This document shows, one piece after another, positions 34,195 to 43,495 of a DNA stretch of 64,000 bases. How positions within the stretch are numbered: the stretch's first letter is position 1; every line of letters starts with the position of its first letter. This DNA is from Brumimicrobium sp041655765 (lineage in GTDB: Bacteria; Bacteroidota; Bacteroidia; Flavobacteriales_D; Crocinitomicaceae): positions 49,502 to 113,501 of the forward strand of contig JBBAEU010000008.1 of the NCBI GenBank assembly GCA_041655765.1, read 5' to 3'. The position numbers and the translations under genes were made by a program. Below the pieces are notes generated by a model that worked only from the letters and a program-made list of their open reading frames with translations, ran no database searches and was not told where the DNA came from.

Positions 34195-34798
34195 TTGGTA
34201 TTCCTTTCAGTATTAATTTCCGATAAAGGAAATGCAGGACACAGGCGATGAGCGTTCCCCAAAATATGCCAGCAATGACATCGGAAGGGTAGTGGACACC
34301 TAAGTATATTCGGCTATAAACAATGAGTAAAACCCAAATTCCAAGTAGAATTCCGATTGGTTTATAAAATTTCTTTAGTTGTAAGGTAAACATTGTGGCA
34401 ATGATAGAAGAATTTGTTGCGTGACCTGATATAAATCCATATTGACCACCTTTGTACAGATCGCCTGGTTTTATTTCATAAAAGTGGAGTAATTCCTCTA
34501 AAAAAAGGTGATGCGACGGTCGATATCGAGCAAAGTTGTATTTAAAAAGGTAAGTTGCAGTAGAGTCACCAATAGCAATCGCTGCAAATCCAAAAATGCT
34601 GAACCAAATTGCGTGTTTCAGTGAATATTTTTTAAACACAAAATAAAACAAAATTAAATACAATGGAGCCCAAGTGATTTTACCACTCACAATCCACATA
34701 AATTCATCTAGAAAAGGTGAGTTTGCTCCATTAACTAAAAGCAATAATTGTTGATCTATTTTTTCTAAATATTCAATCACTTTTGAAGGGTTTTCCAA
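34169..34798 (-). CDS. PAP2-family phosphatase
   Basis: 209 residues, about five transmembrane helices, with the three phosphatase motifs: K-x6-RP in 'KYNFARYRPSHH', the SGH motif in 'ISGHATNSSI', and SR-x5-H-x3-D in 'SRIYLGVHYPSDVIAG'. These form the lipid phosphatase or undecaprenyl-diphosphatase active site. Substrate is unknown; lipid phosphates or undecaprenyl diphosphate are candidates. It overlaps the end of obgE by 22 bases and so is translationally coupled to it. The 3' end overlaps the convergent acyltransferase gene. Confidence 0.92.
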   Translation of the reverse strand: MENPSKVIEYLEKIDQQLLLLVNGANSPFLDEFMWIVSGKITWAPLYLILFYFVFKKYSLKHAIWFSIFGFAAIAIGDSTATYLFKYNFARYRPSHHLFLEELLHFYEIKPGDLYKGGQYGFISGHATNSSIIATMFTLQLKKFYKPIGILLGIWVLLIVYSRIYLGVHYPSDVIAGIFWGTLIACVLHFLYRKLILKGIPTNSQESTA

Positions 34799-35766
34799 AT
34801 TCTATCTTTCAATTGTGTGATGTTCTTTTGTGTTACAGAGGAAATAAAAATCGGATTCAAATCTTGACATTCCTTCAAAATTTCAGCTTCCAACTCTTCA
34901 TCCAACAAATCAGACTTTGTAATGGCCAATAAACGTTCTTTATCCAACAATTCGGGGTTATATTGTTTGATTTCGTTTAATAAAATCGAATATTCTTCTC
35001 TAATATCCTTGCTGTCGGCAGGAACCATAAAAAGCAAAACCGAGTTTCTTTCTATGTGTCGAAGAAAACGCAATCCCAATCCTTTTCCTTCGTGTGCACC
35101 TTCAATAATTCCAGGTATATCTGCCATAATAAACGACTGATTATCTCGATATTGCACCATTCCAAGATGAGGTCGCAAGGTTGTAAACGGATAATTTGCT
35201 ATTTCTGGTTTTGCAGCTGAGACGACAGATAAAAGTGTACTTTTCCCAGCATTTGGAAATCCTACAAGTCCAACATCAGCCAAAACTTTTAGTTCAAGGA
35301 TGGTGTGTCCTTCTTCAAAGCCTTCTCCAGGCTGAGCATAATCGGGAGTTTGATTGGTTGAAGTTTTAAAATGTGTGTTTCCTCTTCCTCCTTTTCCTCC
35401 TTTCCGTAGAATGAATTCTTGACCATCTTCCTCTATTTCAAAGAGAAACTCTTCTGTTTCTGCATCTTTGGCAATTGTTCCGATTGGAACATCGATATAG
35501 ATATCTTCTCCTTCTGCACCAGTTTTATTTTGACCCAAACCATTTTCGCCGTGTTTTGCTTTAAAGTGACGATTGTACTTTAGCGTTAATAACGTCCACA
35601 TTTGTGCATTTCCACGGATAATTATGTGACCTCCACGTCCACCATCGCCACCATCTGGTCCGCCTTTTGGAACATATTTTTCTCGCCTCATGTGTCGAGA
35701 ACCAGCACCGCCTCTTCCAGAACGTGTGTAAATCTTAACGTAGTCTATAAAATTATCCGATGCCAT
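34777..35766 (-). CDS. obgE: GTPase ObgE/CgtA
   Basis: 329 residues. The glycine-rich Obg fold covers residues 1-158, starting 'FIDYVKIYTRSGRGGAGSRH' and including 'GGPDGGDGGRGGHIIIRG'. The G domain follows: G1 'GFPNAGKSTLLSV' (about residue 167), G3 'ADIPGIIEGAHEGKGLGLRF', G4 'TKSDLLD', G5 'ISSVTQ'. Obg is an essential ribosome-associated GTPase in 50S maturation and stringent response. The usual variable C-terminal OCT domain is absent or very short. It begins 15 bases after hpt-adk and is coupled to PAP2. Confidence 0.97.
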   Translation of the reverse strand: MASDNFIDYVKIYTRSGRGGAGSRHMRREKYVPKGGPDGGDGGRGGHIIIRGNAQMWTLLTLKYNRHFKAKHGENGLGQNKTGAEGEDIYIDVPIGTIAKDAETEEFLFEIEEDGQEFILRKGGKGGRGNTHFKTSTNQTPDYAQPGEGFEEGHTILELKVLADVGLVGFPNAGKSTLLSVVSAAKPEIANYPFTTLRPHLGMVQYRDNQSFIMADIPGIIEGAHEGKGLGLRFLRHIERNSVLLFMVPADSKDIREEYSILLNEIKQYNPELLDKERLLAITKSDLLDEELEAEILKECQDLNPIFISSVTQKNITQLKDRIWKTLQK

Positions 35767-35781
35767 TTTCTCTTAATTGAG

Positions 35782-36888
35782 CTATAAAGACTTTATGGCG
35801 GAAACAATTGATTCTGTAATTTCATTTATGTCTCCAAGTCCGTTAATTATGTATAGTTTATTTTGTGCCTTGTAAAAGTCCATGACAGGTTCAGTTTCCT
35901 TTTTATATACTGCAATTCTGTTTGCAATAATATTTGGGTCAGCATCATCTGTACGACCAGAATCAATTGCTCGTTTACGTAACCGTTCTTTTAATTCGTC
36001 TTCTGGGACATCCAATGCGATCATTCCTGTGATTGACTCTCCTTTTTCAGCAAGAAACTCATCCAATGCCCCAGCTTGTGCACTTGTCCTTGGGAAGCCA
36101 TCAAAAATAAAACCTTTCGGGTTATCATGTTTGTTGACTTCACTTTTAAGCATATTGATAGTTACTTCATCTGGAACTAATTGACCTTTATCAATATAAG
36201 ATTTTGCTAGTTTACCTAACTCTGTTTGATTTCCAATATTGTATCTAAAAACATCTCCTGTTGATAAATGAATTAAACCAAATTCATCGACGATGTTCTT
36301 TGATTGAGTTCCTTTTCCTGCGCCTGGAGGGCCAAATAAAACTAAATTTAACATTTTCTCTTTTTCTACTATTTTATAAATATCTCTTATATTTCTACCT
36401 TCTTCTTCATAGTCTAACCCATGTCCTATGATGAATCTATTTTCAATCTCCATTCCTACATACTTAGGTGGATTTTTACCTCTAAAAGCATCAGGCTTAA
36501 ACAACATCGTTGCTGTTTTTATAGATTGAGGGTGGTGCATTTGCAACATTGTATATAGTTTTTCTAAGGTTAACCCTGTATCAACAATGTCTTCTACAAT
36601 AATAACGTGTTTGTTTTTAATGTTTGTGGTTAATCCCATAACCTCATGAACATTTCCAGTTGTAGAAGTGCCTTCGTAAGATTTGACTTTCACAAAAGTT
36701 ATCTCACAATCCAACTCAATATTTTTGATTAAATCACTTGCAAACATAAAAGCACCATTCAGCACAACAATAAAGATAACCCTTTCATTTTGGTAGTCTT
36801 TATTAATTTTATCAGCTACATTTTTTATGGCTGAAAGTAACTCATCTTCTGAGATAAATGGCTCAAATGTTTTGTCTTTAATTTGCAT
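35782..36888 (-). CDS. hpt-adk: Hypoxanthine phosphoribosyltransferase-adenylate kinase fusion
   Basis: 368 residues with two purine-salvage enzymes. Residues 1-177 are an HGPRT-like domain with the PRPP motif 'VIIVEDIVDTGLTLEKL', 'SDLIKNIELDCEITFVKVKSY' and 'YVGMEIENRFIIGHGLDY'. Residues 178-368 are an adenylate kinase: P-loop 'LFGPPGAGKGTQSK', 'STGDVFRYNI', 'FDGFPRTSAQA' and 'RKRAIDSGRTDDAD', with a short LID. The Adk part begins at an internal ATG (36356) that would allow separate expression. The fusion couples IMP/GMP salvage with ATP/AMP/ADP balance. The same arrangement, as I recall, occurs in other Flavobacteriales. The operon continues with obgE and PAP2. Confidence 0.93.
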   Translation of the reverse strand: MQIKDKTFEPFISEDELLSAIKNVADKINKDYQNERVIFIVVLNGAFMFASDLIKNIELDCEITFVKVKSYEGTSTTGNVHEVMGLTTNIKNKHVIIVEDIVDTGLTLEKLYTMLQMHHPQSIKTATMLFKPDAFRGKNPPKYVGMEIENRFIIGHGLDYEEEGRNIRDIYKIVEKEKMLNLVLFGPPGAGKGTQSKNIVDEFGLIHLSTGDVFRYNIGNQTELGKLAKSYIDKGQLVPDEVTINMLKSEVNKHDNPKGFIFDGFPRTSAQAGALDEFLAEKGESITGMIALDVPEDELKERLRKRAIDSGRTDDADPNIIANRIAVYKKETEPVMDFYKAQNKLYIINGLGDINEITESIVSAIKSL

Positions 36889-36908
36889 TTATAAATCAAT
36901 TGAATCGA

Positions 36909-36916
36909 CAAAGATA
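36909..36916 (-). promoter_or_regulatory. -7 box TATCTTTG of hpt-adk
   Basis: Exact TAnnTTTG match 20 bases before the ATG at 36888; likely drives hpt-adk, obgE and the PAP2 gene. Confidence 0.55.
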
Positions 36917-36981
36917 AGATTTTAATTGCAAAGATTATTTTTTAATTACCATGATTATTATCTTCGCTAAAAAAATAAGCA

Positions 36982-38130
36982 ATGAAAAACAAGTGGTATG
37001 GTGAAGGGATAAAGCTAGGAGTGTTAGGAGGAGGTCAATTGGGAAGAATGCTCATTCAATCAGCGATTAGCTATGATGTCCGTATTTATGCGATGGATTC
37101 TTCTAAAGATGCACCTTGCGGACATTTGGCTTATGAGTTTACAGAAGGGAGCATTACAAACTATGATGATGTGATGAAATTTGGTTCTGACAAAGATGTG
37201 TTGACTGTTGAAATTGAAAATGTAAATGTAGATGCTTTAGAAGAATTAGAAAAAAATGGGAAAAAAGTATTTCCACAACCGCATATTTTACGATTAATTC
37301 AGGATAAAGGCTTGCAGAAACAGTTTTATCAGACGCATCAAATTCCAACTTCTCCGTTTCATCTGCTGAATAGGAGAGATGAGATGAGGCAACACCTATC
37401 TGAATTGCCTTTTGTACAAAAACTCAGAAAAGGAGGTTATGACGGAAAAGGTGTTTGTATGATAAATAGAGAAGAGGATATTATCGCTGGATTTAACGCA
37501 CCTTCAATCATCGAAAAAAAGATACCTTTTAAAAAAGAACTTTCAGTAATTGTTGCAAGAAACGAAAATGGCGAAACTAAAGCCTTTCCTGTGGTGGAAT
37601 GTGAATTTAGCAAAGAATTAAATCTTGTCGAGTTTTTGTTTAGTCCTGCTTCAATTTCCGATGAAATAGAAAAAAATGCAATTGCATTAGCAAAAAAAGT
37701 CATAAACGAACTTGGTTTGGTTGGACTATTAGCTGTAGAAATGTTTTTAACCCAAAATGATGAACTTTTGGTAAATGAAGTTGCACCAAGAACACACAAT
37801 TCTGGTCACCATACCATTGAAAGCAATTTGATTTCTCAATTTGAACAGCATTTCCGTTCCATTTTGAATCTCCCTTTAGGAAGTACAGACATGGTTAAAG
37901 CTGGTGTAATGGTGAACTTAATTGGTGAGCAAGGACATTCAGGGATGGCAAGATATGAAGGAATGGAAAAAATTCTAGGAATGAGTGGCGTTTATGTCCA
38001 TCTTTATGGAAAGCAAGAAACTCGTCCCGGTCGAAAAATGGGGCATGTTACAATAACAGATGACGATATTGACAAAGCAAAAGCAAAAGCACGAGAAGTG
38101 CAAAAATTGATTAAAGTAAAGGCTTTTTAG
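36982..38130 (+). CDS. purK: N5-carboxyaminoimidazole ribonucleotide synthase PurK
   Basis: 382 residues, ATP-grasp enzyme. PurK uses ATP and bicarbonate to convert AIR to N5-CAIR in purine synthesis. Visible features: N-terminal Rossmann-like 'KLGVLGGGQLGRMLIQSA', 'DVLTVEIENV', and the ATP-grasp segments 'PFVQKLRKGGYDGKGV' and 'LAVEMFLTQNDELLVNEVAP', with 'RTHNSGHHTIES'. A TATCTTCG box (one mismatch) lies 15 bases upstream. It is divergent from hpt-adk, so the two purine-related transcription units share an intergenic region. PurE is not in the window. Confidence 0.95.
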   Translation: MKNKWYGEGIKLGVLGGGQLGRMLIQSAISYDVRIYAMDSSKDAPCGHLAYEFTEGSITNYDDVMKFGSDKDVLTVEIENVNVDALEELEKNGKKVFPQPHILRLIQDKGLQKQFYQTHQIPTSPFHLLNRRDEMRQHLSELPFVQKLRKGGYDGKGVCMINREEDIIAGFNAPSIIEKKIPFKKELSVIVARNENGETKAFPVVECEFSKELNLVEFLFSPASISDEIEKNAIALAKKVINELGLVGLLAVEMFLTQNDELLVNEVAPRTHNSGHHTIESNLISQFEQHFRSILNLPLGSTDMVKAGVMVNLIGEQGHSGMARYEGMEKILGMSGVYVHLYGKQETRPGRKMGHVTITDDDIDKAKAKAREVQKLIKVKAF

Positions 38131-38208
38131 GAAAAAAATAAATTTAGTTTTTATATACTGAATTTTTTCTTTATCTTTAGTACATACTAACTCAAAAACA
38201 CCTAAATC

Positions 38209-39516
38209 ATGAGAGAAGAGTATCTTCATTTTCTATGGCGTATGAAACGCCTTAATTTTAATAAGTTACAATTAGTCAATGGAAGTAAATTGCCTGTTAT
38301 AGTTAAAGATGTTGGTTGGTACAACCTTGATGCGGGTCCTGACTTTTTTAATGGCACAGCGATAATTGATGGCATACAATGGTCGGGAAACATCGAAATT
38401 CATATCAAATCTTCGGATTGGTATGCACATAAACATCACCTTGATCGCACTTACGACAATGTGATTCTTCATGTTGTATATGAGCACGATAGAGAAGTTA
38501 TGGTAAATGGGAAACCAATTCCTACGATTGAATTAAAAAATCTAATTAATAAGCGTCATTTACAGTATTACTCAAGTCTAGTGGATTCGTCAAATTATAT
38601 TCCTTGCCATAAAGAAGTAATGCAGCATCACTTGGCTCTTTTGCAACAAATTGACATTTCATTTATCAACAGAATTGAAAGAAAGGGTTTGGCATTATTT
38701 GAGGGATTTGAAGAACAGATCATTAGTAAAAATGAATTGTTTTATGTTGCAGTATTAAAGGCAGTAGGAGGACGAGCAAATCGATTGCCAATGCAACAAC
38801 TTTCAAAATACCTTTCTTATAAAATTATCGAAAAGGAAAAATGGGAGGCGACTCGATTAGATGCTTTATTGTTTGGTGTTGCTGGATTTTTAAAAGAAGA
38901 ATGTGATGATCATTATTTTAAAGAATTGCATGGGATATGGAAGTTTTTAAAGAATAAATACCAACTCGTAGAGATGAATCCCAAAGCATGGAAATTTAAC
39001 GGAATACGACCGTATAGTTTTCCGACTTTGCTGTTGGTACAGTTAAGTGCTTTTTTTCAGCAAATCGAAATTGGGAGAATTCAGTTTCATGATTCGGATT
39101 TTATCATTGAAAAGATAAACAGACTTCATTCAAAAAAGATCCATCCGTATTGGAGAACACATTTTTTATTTGGAAGAGAAACAAAAGAAAGAAACTTGCA
39201 TTTTTCAAAGTTGTTTCAGAATAATCTTTTGATAAATGGTGTAATTCCTTTTCTTGTTGCACTAAAACATCTAAAAAATGATTATATATTTGCAGACGTG
39301 GCCGTTGAGTTGGCTGAAAAACTTTCTCCAGAAAGGAATAAAGTGATGAATTACTGGAAAGCGATAGGATTTCAACCAAAAAACGTACTTGAAAGTCAAG
39401 GTTTGTTAGAATTGAACAATGAATTTTGTAACTTTAAAAAATGTTTATCATGCAAAGTTGGCTCAACGATATTAGAAAATGAAAAAATTAATTCAGAAAA
39501 TAGTATTCTTTTTTGA
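38209..39516 (+). CDS. DUF2851 family protein
   Basis: 435 residues. It matches the DUF2851 family by its opening 'EEYLHFLWRMKRLNFNKLQL', the 'DAGPDFFNGTAIIDGIQWSGNIEIHIKSSDW' region and 'HHLDRTYDNVILHVVYEHD'. The family is abundant in Bacteroidota and its function is unknown. 'GNIEIHIKSSDWYAH' resembles a nuclease-type acidic or His motif, but I would not assign activity. The C-terminus 'CNFKKCLSCKVGSTIL' has a cysteine cluster, possibly for metal binding. The last 38 bases overlap the start of the next gene, so the two are coupled. A TATCTTTA box lies 29 bases upstream. Confidence 0.85.
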   Translation: MREEYLHFLWRMKRLNFNKLQLVNGSKLPVIVKDVGWYNLDAGPDFFNGTAIIDGIQWSGNIEIHIKSSDWYAHKHHLDRTYDNVILHVVYEHDREVMVNGKPIPTIELKNLINKRHLQYYSSLVDSSNYIPCHKEVMQHHLALLQQIDISFINRIERKGLALFEGFEEQIISKNELFYVAVLKAVGGRANRLPMQQLSKYLSYKIIEKEKWEATRLDALLFGVAGFLKEECDDHYFKELHGIWKFLKNKYQLVEMNPKAWKFNGIRPYSFPTLLLVQLSAFFQQIEIGRIQFHDSDFIIEKINRLHSKKIHPYWRTHFLFGRETKERNLHFSKLFQNNLLINGVIPFLVALKHLKNDYIFADVAVELAEKLSPERNKVMNYWKAIGFQPKNVLESQGLLELNNEFCNFKKCLSCKVGSTILENEKINSENSILF

Positions 39517-39715
39517 GCTTCGTTCTTACGGAGTGAGTGAGTGGTGGGCGAAAAAATTAGGAGTAAAAACGAATAAAGTTCGACTTTTTTTTATTTATCT
39601 TTCTTTTATCGGATTGGGTTCTCCAGTGTTGCTTTACCTTTTGATGGGAATTGTTTTAGAACATAAGCACATTTTAACGTTTCGAAAAAAAGCCAAGTCG
39701 ATATGGGAGCTTTAG
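39479..39715 (+). CDS. PspC domain small membrane protein
   Basis: 78 residues. It matches the PspC domain: 'SYGVSEWWAKKLGVKTNKVRL', a transmembrane helix 'FFIYLSFIGLGSPVLLYLLMG' and a basic tail. PspC proteins sense phage-shock-type envelope stress, but stand-alone PspC of this size occur widely in this phylum without other psp genes, and none are nearby. It overlaps DUF2851 by 38 bases and the next SDR gene by 13 bases, so the trio is tightly coupled. Confidence 0.85.
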   Translation: MKKLIQKIVFFFELRSYGVSEWWAKKLGVKTNKVRLFFIYLSFIGLGSPVLLYLLMGIVLEHKHILTFRKKAKSIWEL

Positions 39716-40614
39716 GAAACGAAAATTTCCGTGTTTTAATCACTGGCTCCAATGGTCAACTTGGACAAAAATTGGTGCTTTATTGTTTGGAAAATGAAAT
39801 AACATTTTTAGCAACTGCAATTTCGAATAATAAGTTTTCCCAATGTCCCAACGAAAAATTTCGCCATTTAGATATAACAAACTTTCGGGAAGTAGCCAGA
39901 GTTGTTTCTTCGTTTCGTCCTACGCACATCATCAATGCAGCAGCAATGACAAATGTGGACGCTTGCGAAACGGATATCGAAAAGTGTGACAATATCAATC
40001 ACAAAGGTGTTAAAAATATCCTTGGAGCAATTCTTTATTCGGATATTCATTTGATTCAGATTTCTACTGATTTCATCTTTGATGGAAAGAAAAAAATGTA
40101 TTCTGAACTGGATGAAGCAAATCCGCTTGGAGAATACGGAAAATCTAAATGGAGAGGAGAAAAAGTATTGATAGAAAGTAACTATGAAAACTATACAATT
40201 CTTCGCACTTCATTGGTTTATGGAGTTGGGGAGAGGCTCAATAAATCTAATATTTTCAGTTGGGCGATGAAAGCACTTCGTGAAGGTCAACAGCTATCTA
40301 TTGTCAATGATCAATTTCGCACACCAACTTTGGTGAACGATTTAGCAAAAGCTTGTTTTTTAGTCATTGAAAAAAATAAAAAAGGAATTTACAACATTGC
40401 AGGTGCTGAGTTAAAGTCGATGTACGAATTTATTCAAATTGTGGCAGACTATGTGAAAGTTGACCGAAACCAAGTAAAACCTATTGCAACTACCGATTTG
40501 AACCAAAAGGCACCGCGGCCGCAATCCTCAGGGTTAGATATTACTAAAGCACAAAAAGATTTGGAATTTGTTCCTACAGATTTTAAAGAAAGTCTGGACT
40601 TGTTACGTGAGTAA
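39703..40614 (+). CDS. NAD(P)-dependent sugar-nucleotide reductase-like protein (RmlD/RfbD family)
   Basis: 303 residues, extended SDR of the RmlD type: 'VLITGSNGQLGQKLVLYCLE' (NAD-binding), 'DITNFREVARVVSSFRPTHIINAAAMTNVDACE', the catalytic 'YGKSKWRGEKVL' (YxxxK), and 'RTPTLVNDLAKACFLVIE'. RmlD reduces dTDP-4-keto-rhamnose in rhamnose synthesis; sequence similarity fits, but RmlA, B and C are not nearby, so the substrate is uncertain and no gene name is given. It is translated from a start that overlaps the PspC gene. Confidence 0.85.
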   Translation: MGALGNENFRVLITGSNGQLGQKLVLYCLENEITFLATAISNNKFSQCPNEKFRHLDITNFREVARVVSSFRPTHIINAAAMTNVDACETDIEKCDNINHKGVKNILGAILYSDIHLIQISTDFIFDGKKKMYSELDEANPLGEYGKSKWRGEKVLIESNYENYTILRTSLVYGVGERLNKSNIFSWAMKALREGQQLSIVNDQFRTPTLVNDLAKACFLVIEKNKKGIYNIAGAELKSMYEFIQIVADYVKVDRNQVKPIATTDLNQKAPRPQSSGLDITKAQKDLEFVPTDFKESLDLLRE

Positions 40615-40630
40615 TTCTAGAATGGAATGA

Positions 40631-41713
40631 TTAAAAAGCTACACAAAGTTTAGCACGTATAACACGTTTACAAGCTGTGTCAACCTTTCTTTTAAAAGCT
40701 GCGTCTTTGATGTATTTTTCAGTAATTGCTTGATGAGCTTTACCAGCATCAAGTGGCATTAGCAAAATATCGACTCCCGCTTCAATTGCTTTTATGTCGG
40801 CATCTTTTATATTGCTAACTCCTTTCATATTCATTGCATCTGTAATAATTAACCCTTTAAAATTAAGGTCGTTTCTTAGCAAATCAGTAACAATTTCTTT
40901 TGAAACAGAAGCTGGCAATCCGTTTGTATTGTATTTTACGTTTTCCTCAACCGCAATGTGAGCAATCATAATACTTACTACGTCGTTTGCAATAACAGGA
41001 GGATAATTCTTCACTTCTTTCATTTCTCCTTTGATATGAACAAGTTGTTCGTGTGTATCTCCTACCACATAACCATGTCCTGGAAAATGTTTTGCCGTTG
41101 CGATAACATTGTGCTTTTGAGTTTCTGTTATAAAGGCATTTGACCACGGAATTACACTGTCTGGAACTTGACCAAATCCTCTCCAACCAACTGTTTTATT
41201 GGGCGACATATCAATCACAGGTGCAAAATTATAATTGATACCAATTTCATTTAATTCTTCTGAAATAGATTTTGCTGCTCTGATAACTTCAGTTTTAGTG
41301 GTCATTTTATTTGCGCTTTTAACGACTTTCGTACCTGTAATTTTTCGATTAATTAAACTTGGTTCTGCGTCAGCGCTGTAGAGAAAAGGAATGGAGCCAA
41401 CTTCTTTATTCATTTGGTTGTATTTTTCAACCCAAGCAATAGCTTGTTCTTTTGAACCATTAAGTAATAAAATTCCACCAATTCTCTTATCTTTAACCCA
41501 CGAGTCAATCTTTTTGTCGGAATCGCCCAATCTACCAATTGCGGGCATAATCAATTGTGCCACGCGTTCACCTGGATACAATTTATTAAAAACTTCTTCT
41601 ACTTTCGCATCTAATTCAGGATTGTCTGAATAGAAATCGTTAATTGTGAAATCTTGTGCGTAGGAGAAAGTTGTAAGTAAAATAAATGAAAAAGTGATGA
41701 CTCTAAACCACAT
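40631..41713 (-). CDS. Glycoside hydrolase family 3 protein (NagZ-like)
   Basis: 360 residues with a signal peptide ending about 'TFSYAQ'. GH3 N-terminal barrel features: 'GGILLLNGSKEQAIAWVEK', 'PFLYSADAEPSL', 'KHFPGHGYVVGDTHEQLVHI' (substrate-binding KH(x)9-type motif) and the nucleophile aspartate in 'LIITDAMNMKGV'. It lacks the second GH3 domain, as in beta-N-acetylglucosaminidases (NagZ-type). Secretion to the periplasm is predicted. It probably cleaves GlcNAc from peptidoglycan fragments. A TACTTTTG box lies 43 bases upstream. In many relatives this domain is fused to a beta-lactamase-like domain; here it is not. Confidence 0.88.
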   Translation of the reverse strand: MWFRVITFSFILLTTFSYAQDFTINDFYSDNPELDAKVEEVFNKLYPGERVAQLIMPAIGRLGDSDKKIDSWVKDKRIGGILLLNGSKEQAIAWVEKYNQMNKEVGSIPFLYSADAEPSLINRKITGTKVVKSANKMTTKTEVIRAAKSISEELNEIGINYNFAPVIDMSPNKTVGWRGFGQVPDSVIPWSNAFITETQKHNVIATAKHFPGHGYVVGDTHEQLVHIKGEMKEVKNYPPVIANDVVSIMIAHIAVEENVKYNTNGLPASVSKEIVTDLLRNDLNFKGLIITDAMNMKGVSNIKDADIKAIEAGVDILLMPLDAGKAHQAITEKYIKDAAFKRKVDTACKRVIRAKLCVAF

Positions 41714-41756
41714 ATACTTGATAATTTAAGTTGTTTAATAAACTAATGACAAATGA

Positions 41757-41764
41757 CAAAAGTA
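41757..41764 (-). promoter_or_regulatory. -7 box TACTTTTG of the GH3 gene
   Basis: Exact TAnnTTTG match, 43 bases before the ATG. No clear -33 element. Confidence 0.4.
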
Positions 41765-41860
41765 ATCGAAAAAGCTTATTTCTTTTCGCTTTTAAGATAA
41801 TTTAGCAAATTTTAAGCCAAAGAAAAAAGGTCGAAATTTATGAAGGTATAAATGGAGTTT

Positions 41861-43495
41861 TTAGTTTACGATCATTTTTTTAGTGATTGTATTTTTGGAG
41901 TTTTGTACTTTTATTAGATATACTCCTTGCCTGTATTTATCGGTATTGATAGTCAGAGAATGACTATAGATATCATTTGACTGATACAGAATCTTGCCTG
42001 TTACATCAAAAATCTGTACGGTCGAACCTTTCGGAATATTCTTTACAGTTACAAAATTATTGAGCGGATTTGGGTAAATAAGGATTTGGTTCATTTGGCT
42101 TTGAAAGTCGGAGGTCCCCATTGTTAAGTTGTGTAAAGTTCCTTTATAAATCCATGCTGTATTATTGGAAGTATCAGCGAGACAATCGTATCCGCCAAAA
42201 TAATATGTATTGTTAGATTCTTCGGAGAATGGTGATTTGCAAATCGTTCGTGTGGCTCTTAGACTTTTGCCGTTAGGGACAGGATTTTCATCATCATAAA
42301 TATATCCCCATCGATACATTCCCTCTTCGTTTCGAAGTAGAAAATAAGCACCATTATCTGGTGAAGTCAGTTGGTTAGGAGCGTAAATAGCAAGGCTTAT
42401 CCACCAATATTTTTGTTCGTTTATGGTATCAGGAGTAAAATCATTATAAGCAATGATGGCATAATCCATATAAGGCCAATTTCCATCAAACCATAAATCA
42501 GCGAAGTATTGTGTAACATCCAATTCAGTGTATATATTATCGTTGTTAAACGGCTGAATGATTTGTATGAGACCGCCCATATTTCTTGCACCAATAATTA
42601 CATCGTTATTACTTCCTAGTGGATCAGGAATGCAGGTTAATCCGCGCATAACATTTTGCCCTTGATTTATGCTTGGATCATGTGCCCATCTATACACCAA
42701 TTCCCAGCTTGGATTAACTCCATCTATTCGTCTGTAAATACCACCGATAGTATCATTATTTATGACGTCAACTCCTGCTGATATATACAAATCATTATTG
42801 CAAACTGTCATTGCCATTATTCTACCGAGGTTGTTAATTTCTGGAGTTATGTCAATTTCTAAAAGTCCTTCTTTTGTAGGGTCATAAGCAGCCTTGAAGA
42901 TAACTCCTGAAGCGGTTCCACAAAATATCCATTGTTTGCCTGTAATTTTATCAGTATGGATGTTAAAGGAGCGAATACCTGTTAATCCAGGCGTTGCAGA
43001 ATAAACATTTACAATATTTCTATACCATTTATTGATGTCATTTTTTCTTACCCAAATACTTGTATTATAAGGAGGAATAGTCCTTGTAAAACCACCAACA
43101 AGCATATTTACAGGTGAAGAAAGGTCATCACCATTGTAGTCTTTTGTAAATATAACTTCTTGAAAGCCATCACATCTTAAAGAGGAAAAACCAATAGTTG
43201 TGTCCACAACCCAAGGAGAGTCATGGCTATCTTTACGGAGAATTTGAGTACCTTCACTTTCAGTAGTGATTGGGTAATCCATCCAATTGCCCATTCCTGC
43301 GAATAGTTTGCCGTTATGATTAACGATAGACATTGTTTCTGTACTGCCTAAATACTTGCCATTAATATCGTTAAAACCAGGGAAATAATCTTTATCAAAT
43401 GTAATGCTGTCTATCGCCAATATCTGAGAATATGATTTATTAAAAATACCCGTCAATAGGTAAGTAAGAATAAATATTAGAAGACAATTTCTCAT
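41861..43495 (-). CDS. Secreted protein with T9SS type A sorting domain
   Basis: 544 residues. Signal peptide ends about 'NKSYSQ'. The body has repeated strand-turn units ('DTTIGFSSLRCDGFQEV', 'NDLYISAGVDVINND', 'YWWISLAIYAPNQLTSP') that suggest a beta-propeller. The last 80 residues form a type A sorting domain: 'ILIYPNPLNNFVTVKNIPKG' and 'YRQGVYLIKVQNSKNTITKK'. This predicts export by the T9SS and surface attachment. The biochemical function is unknown. It sits beside the metal-resistance block but has no evident link to it. Confidence 0.85.
   Translation of the reverse strand: MRNCLLIFILTYLLTGIFNKSYSQILAIDSITFDKDYFPGFNDINGKYLGSTETMSIVNHNGKLFAGMGNWMDYPITTESEGTQILRKDSHDSPWVVDTTIGFSSLRCDGFQEVIFTKDYNGDDLSSPVNMLVGGFTRTIPPYNTSIWVRKNDINKWYRNIVNVYSATPGLTGIRSFNIHTDKITGKQWIFCGTASGVIFKAAYDPTKEGLLEIDITPEINNLGRIMAMTVCNNDLYISAGVDVINNDTIGGIYRRIDGVNPSWELVYRWAHDPSINQGQNVMRGLTCIPDPLGSNNDVIIGARNMGGLIQIIQPFNNDNIYTELDVTQYFADLWFDGNWPYMDYAIIAYNDFTPDTINEQKYWWISLAIYAPNQLTSPDNGAYFLLRNEEGMYRWGYIYDDENPVPNGKSLRATRTICKSPFSEESNNTYYFGGYDCLADTSNNTAWIYKGTLHNLTMGTSDFQSQMNQILIYPNPLNNFVTVKNIPKGSTVQIFDVTGKILYQSNDIYSHSLTINTDKYRQGVYLIKVQNSKNTITKKMIVN

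Noticed and set aside
39479..39715. Phage-shock (Psp) stress operon
   Set aside because: Only a single PspC domain protein is present; pspA, pspB and pspF-like genes are absent.
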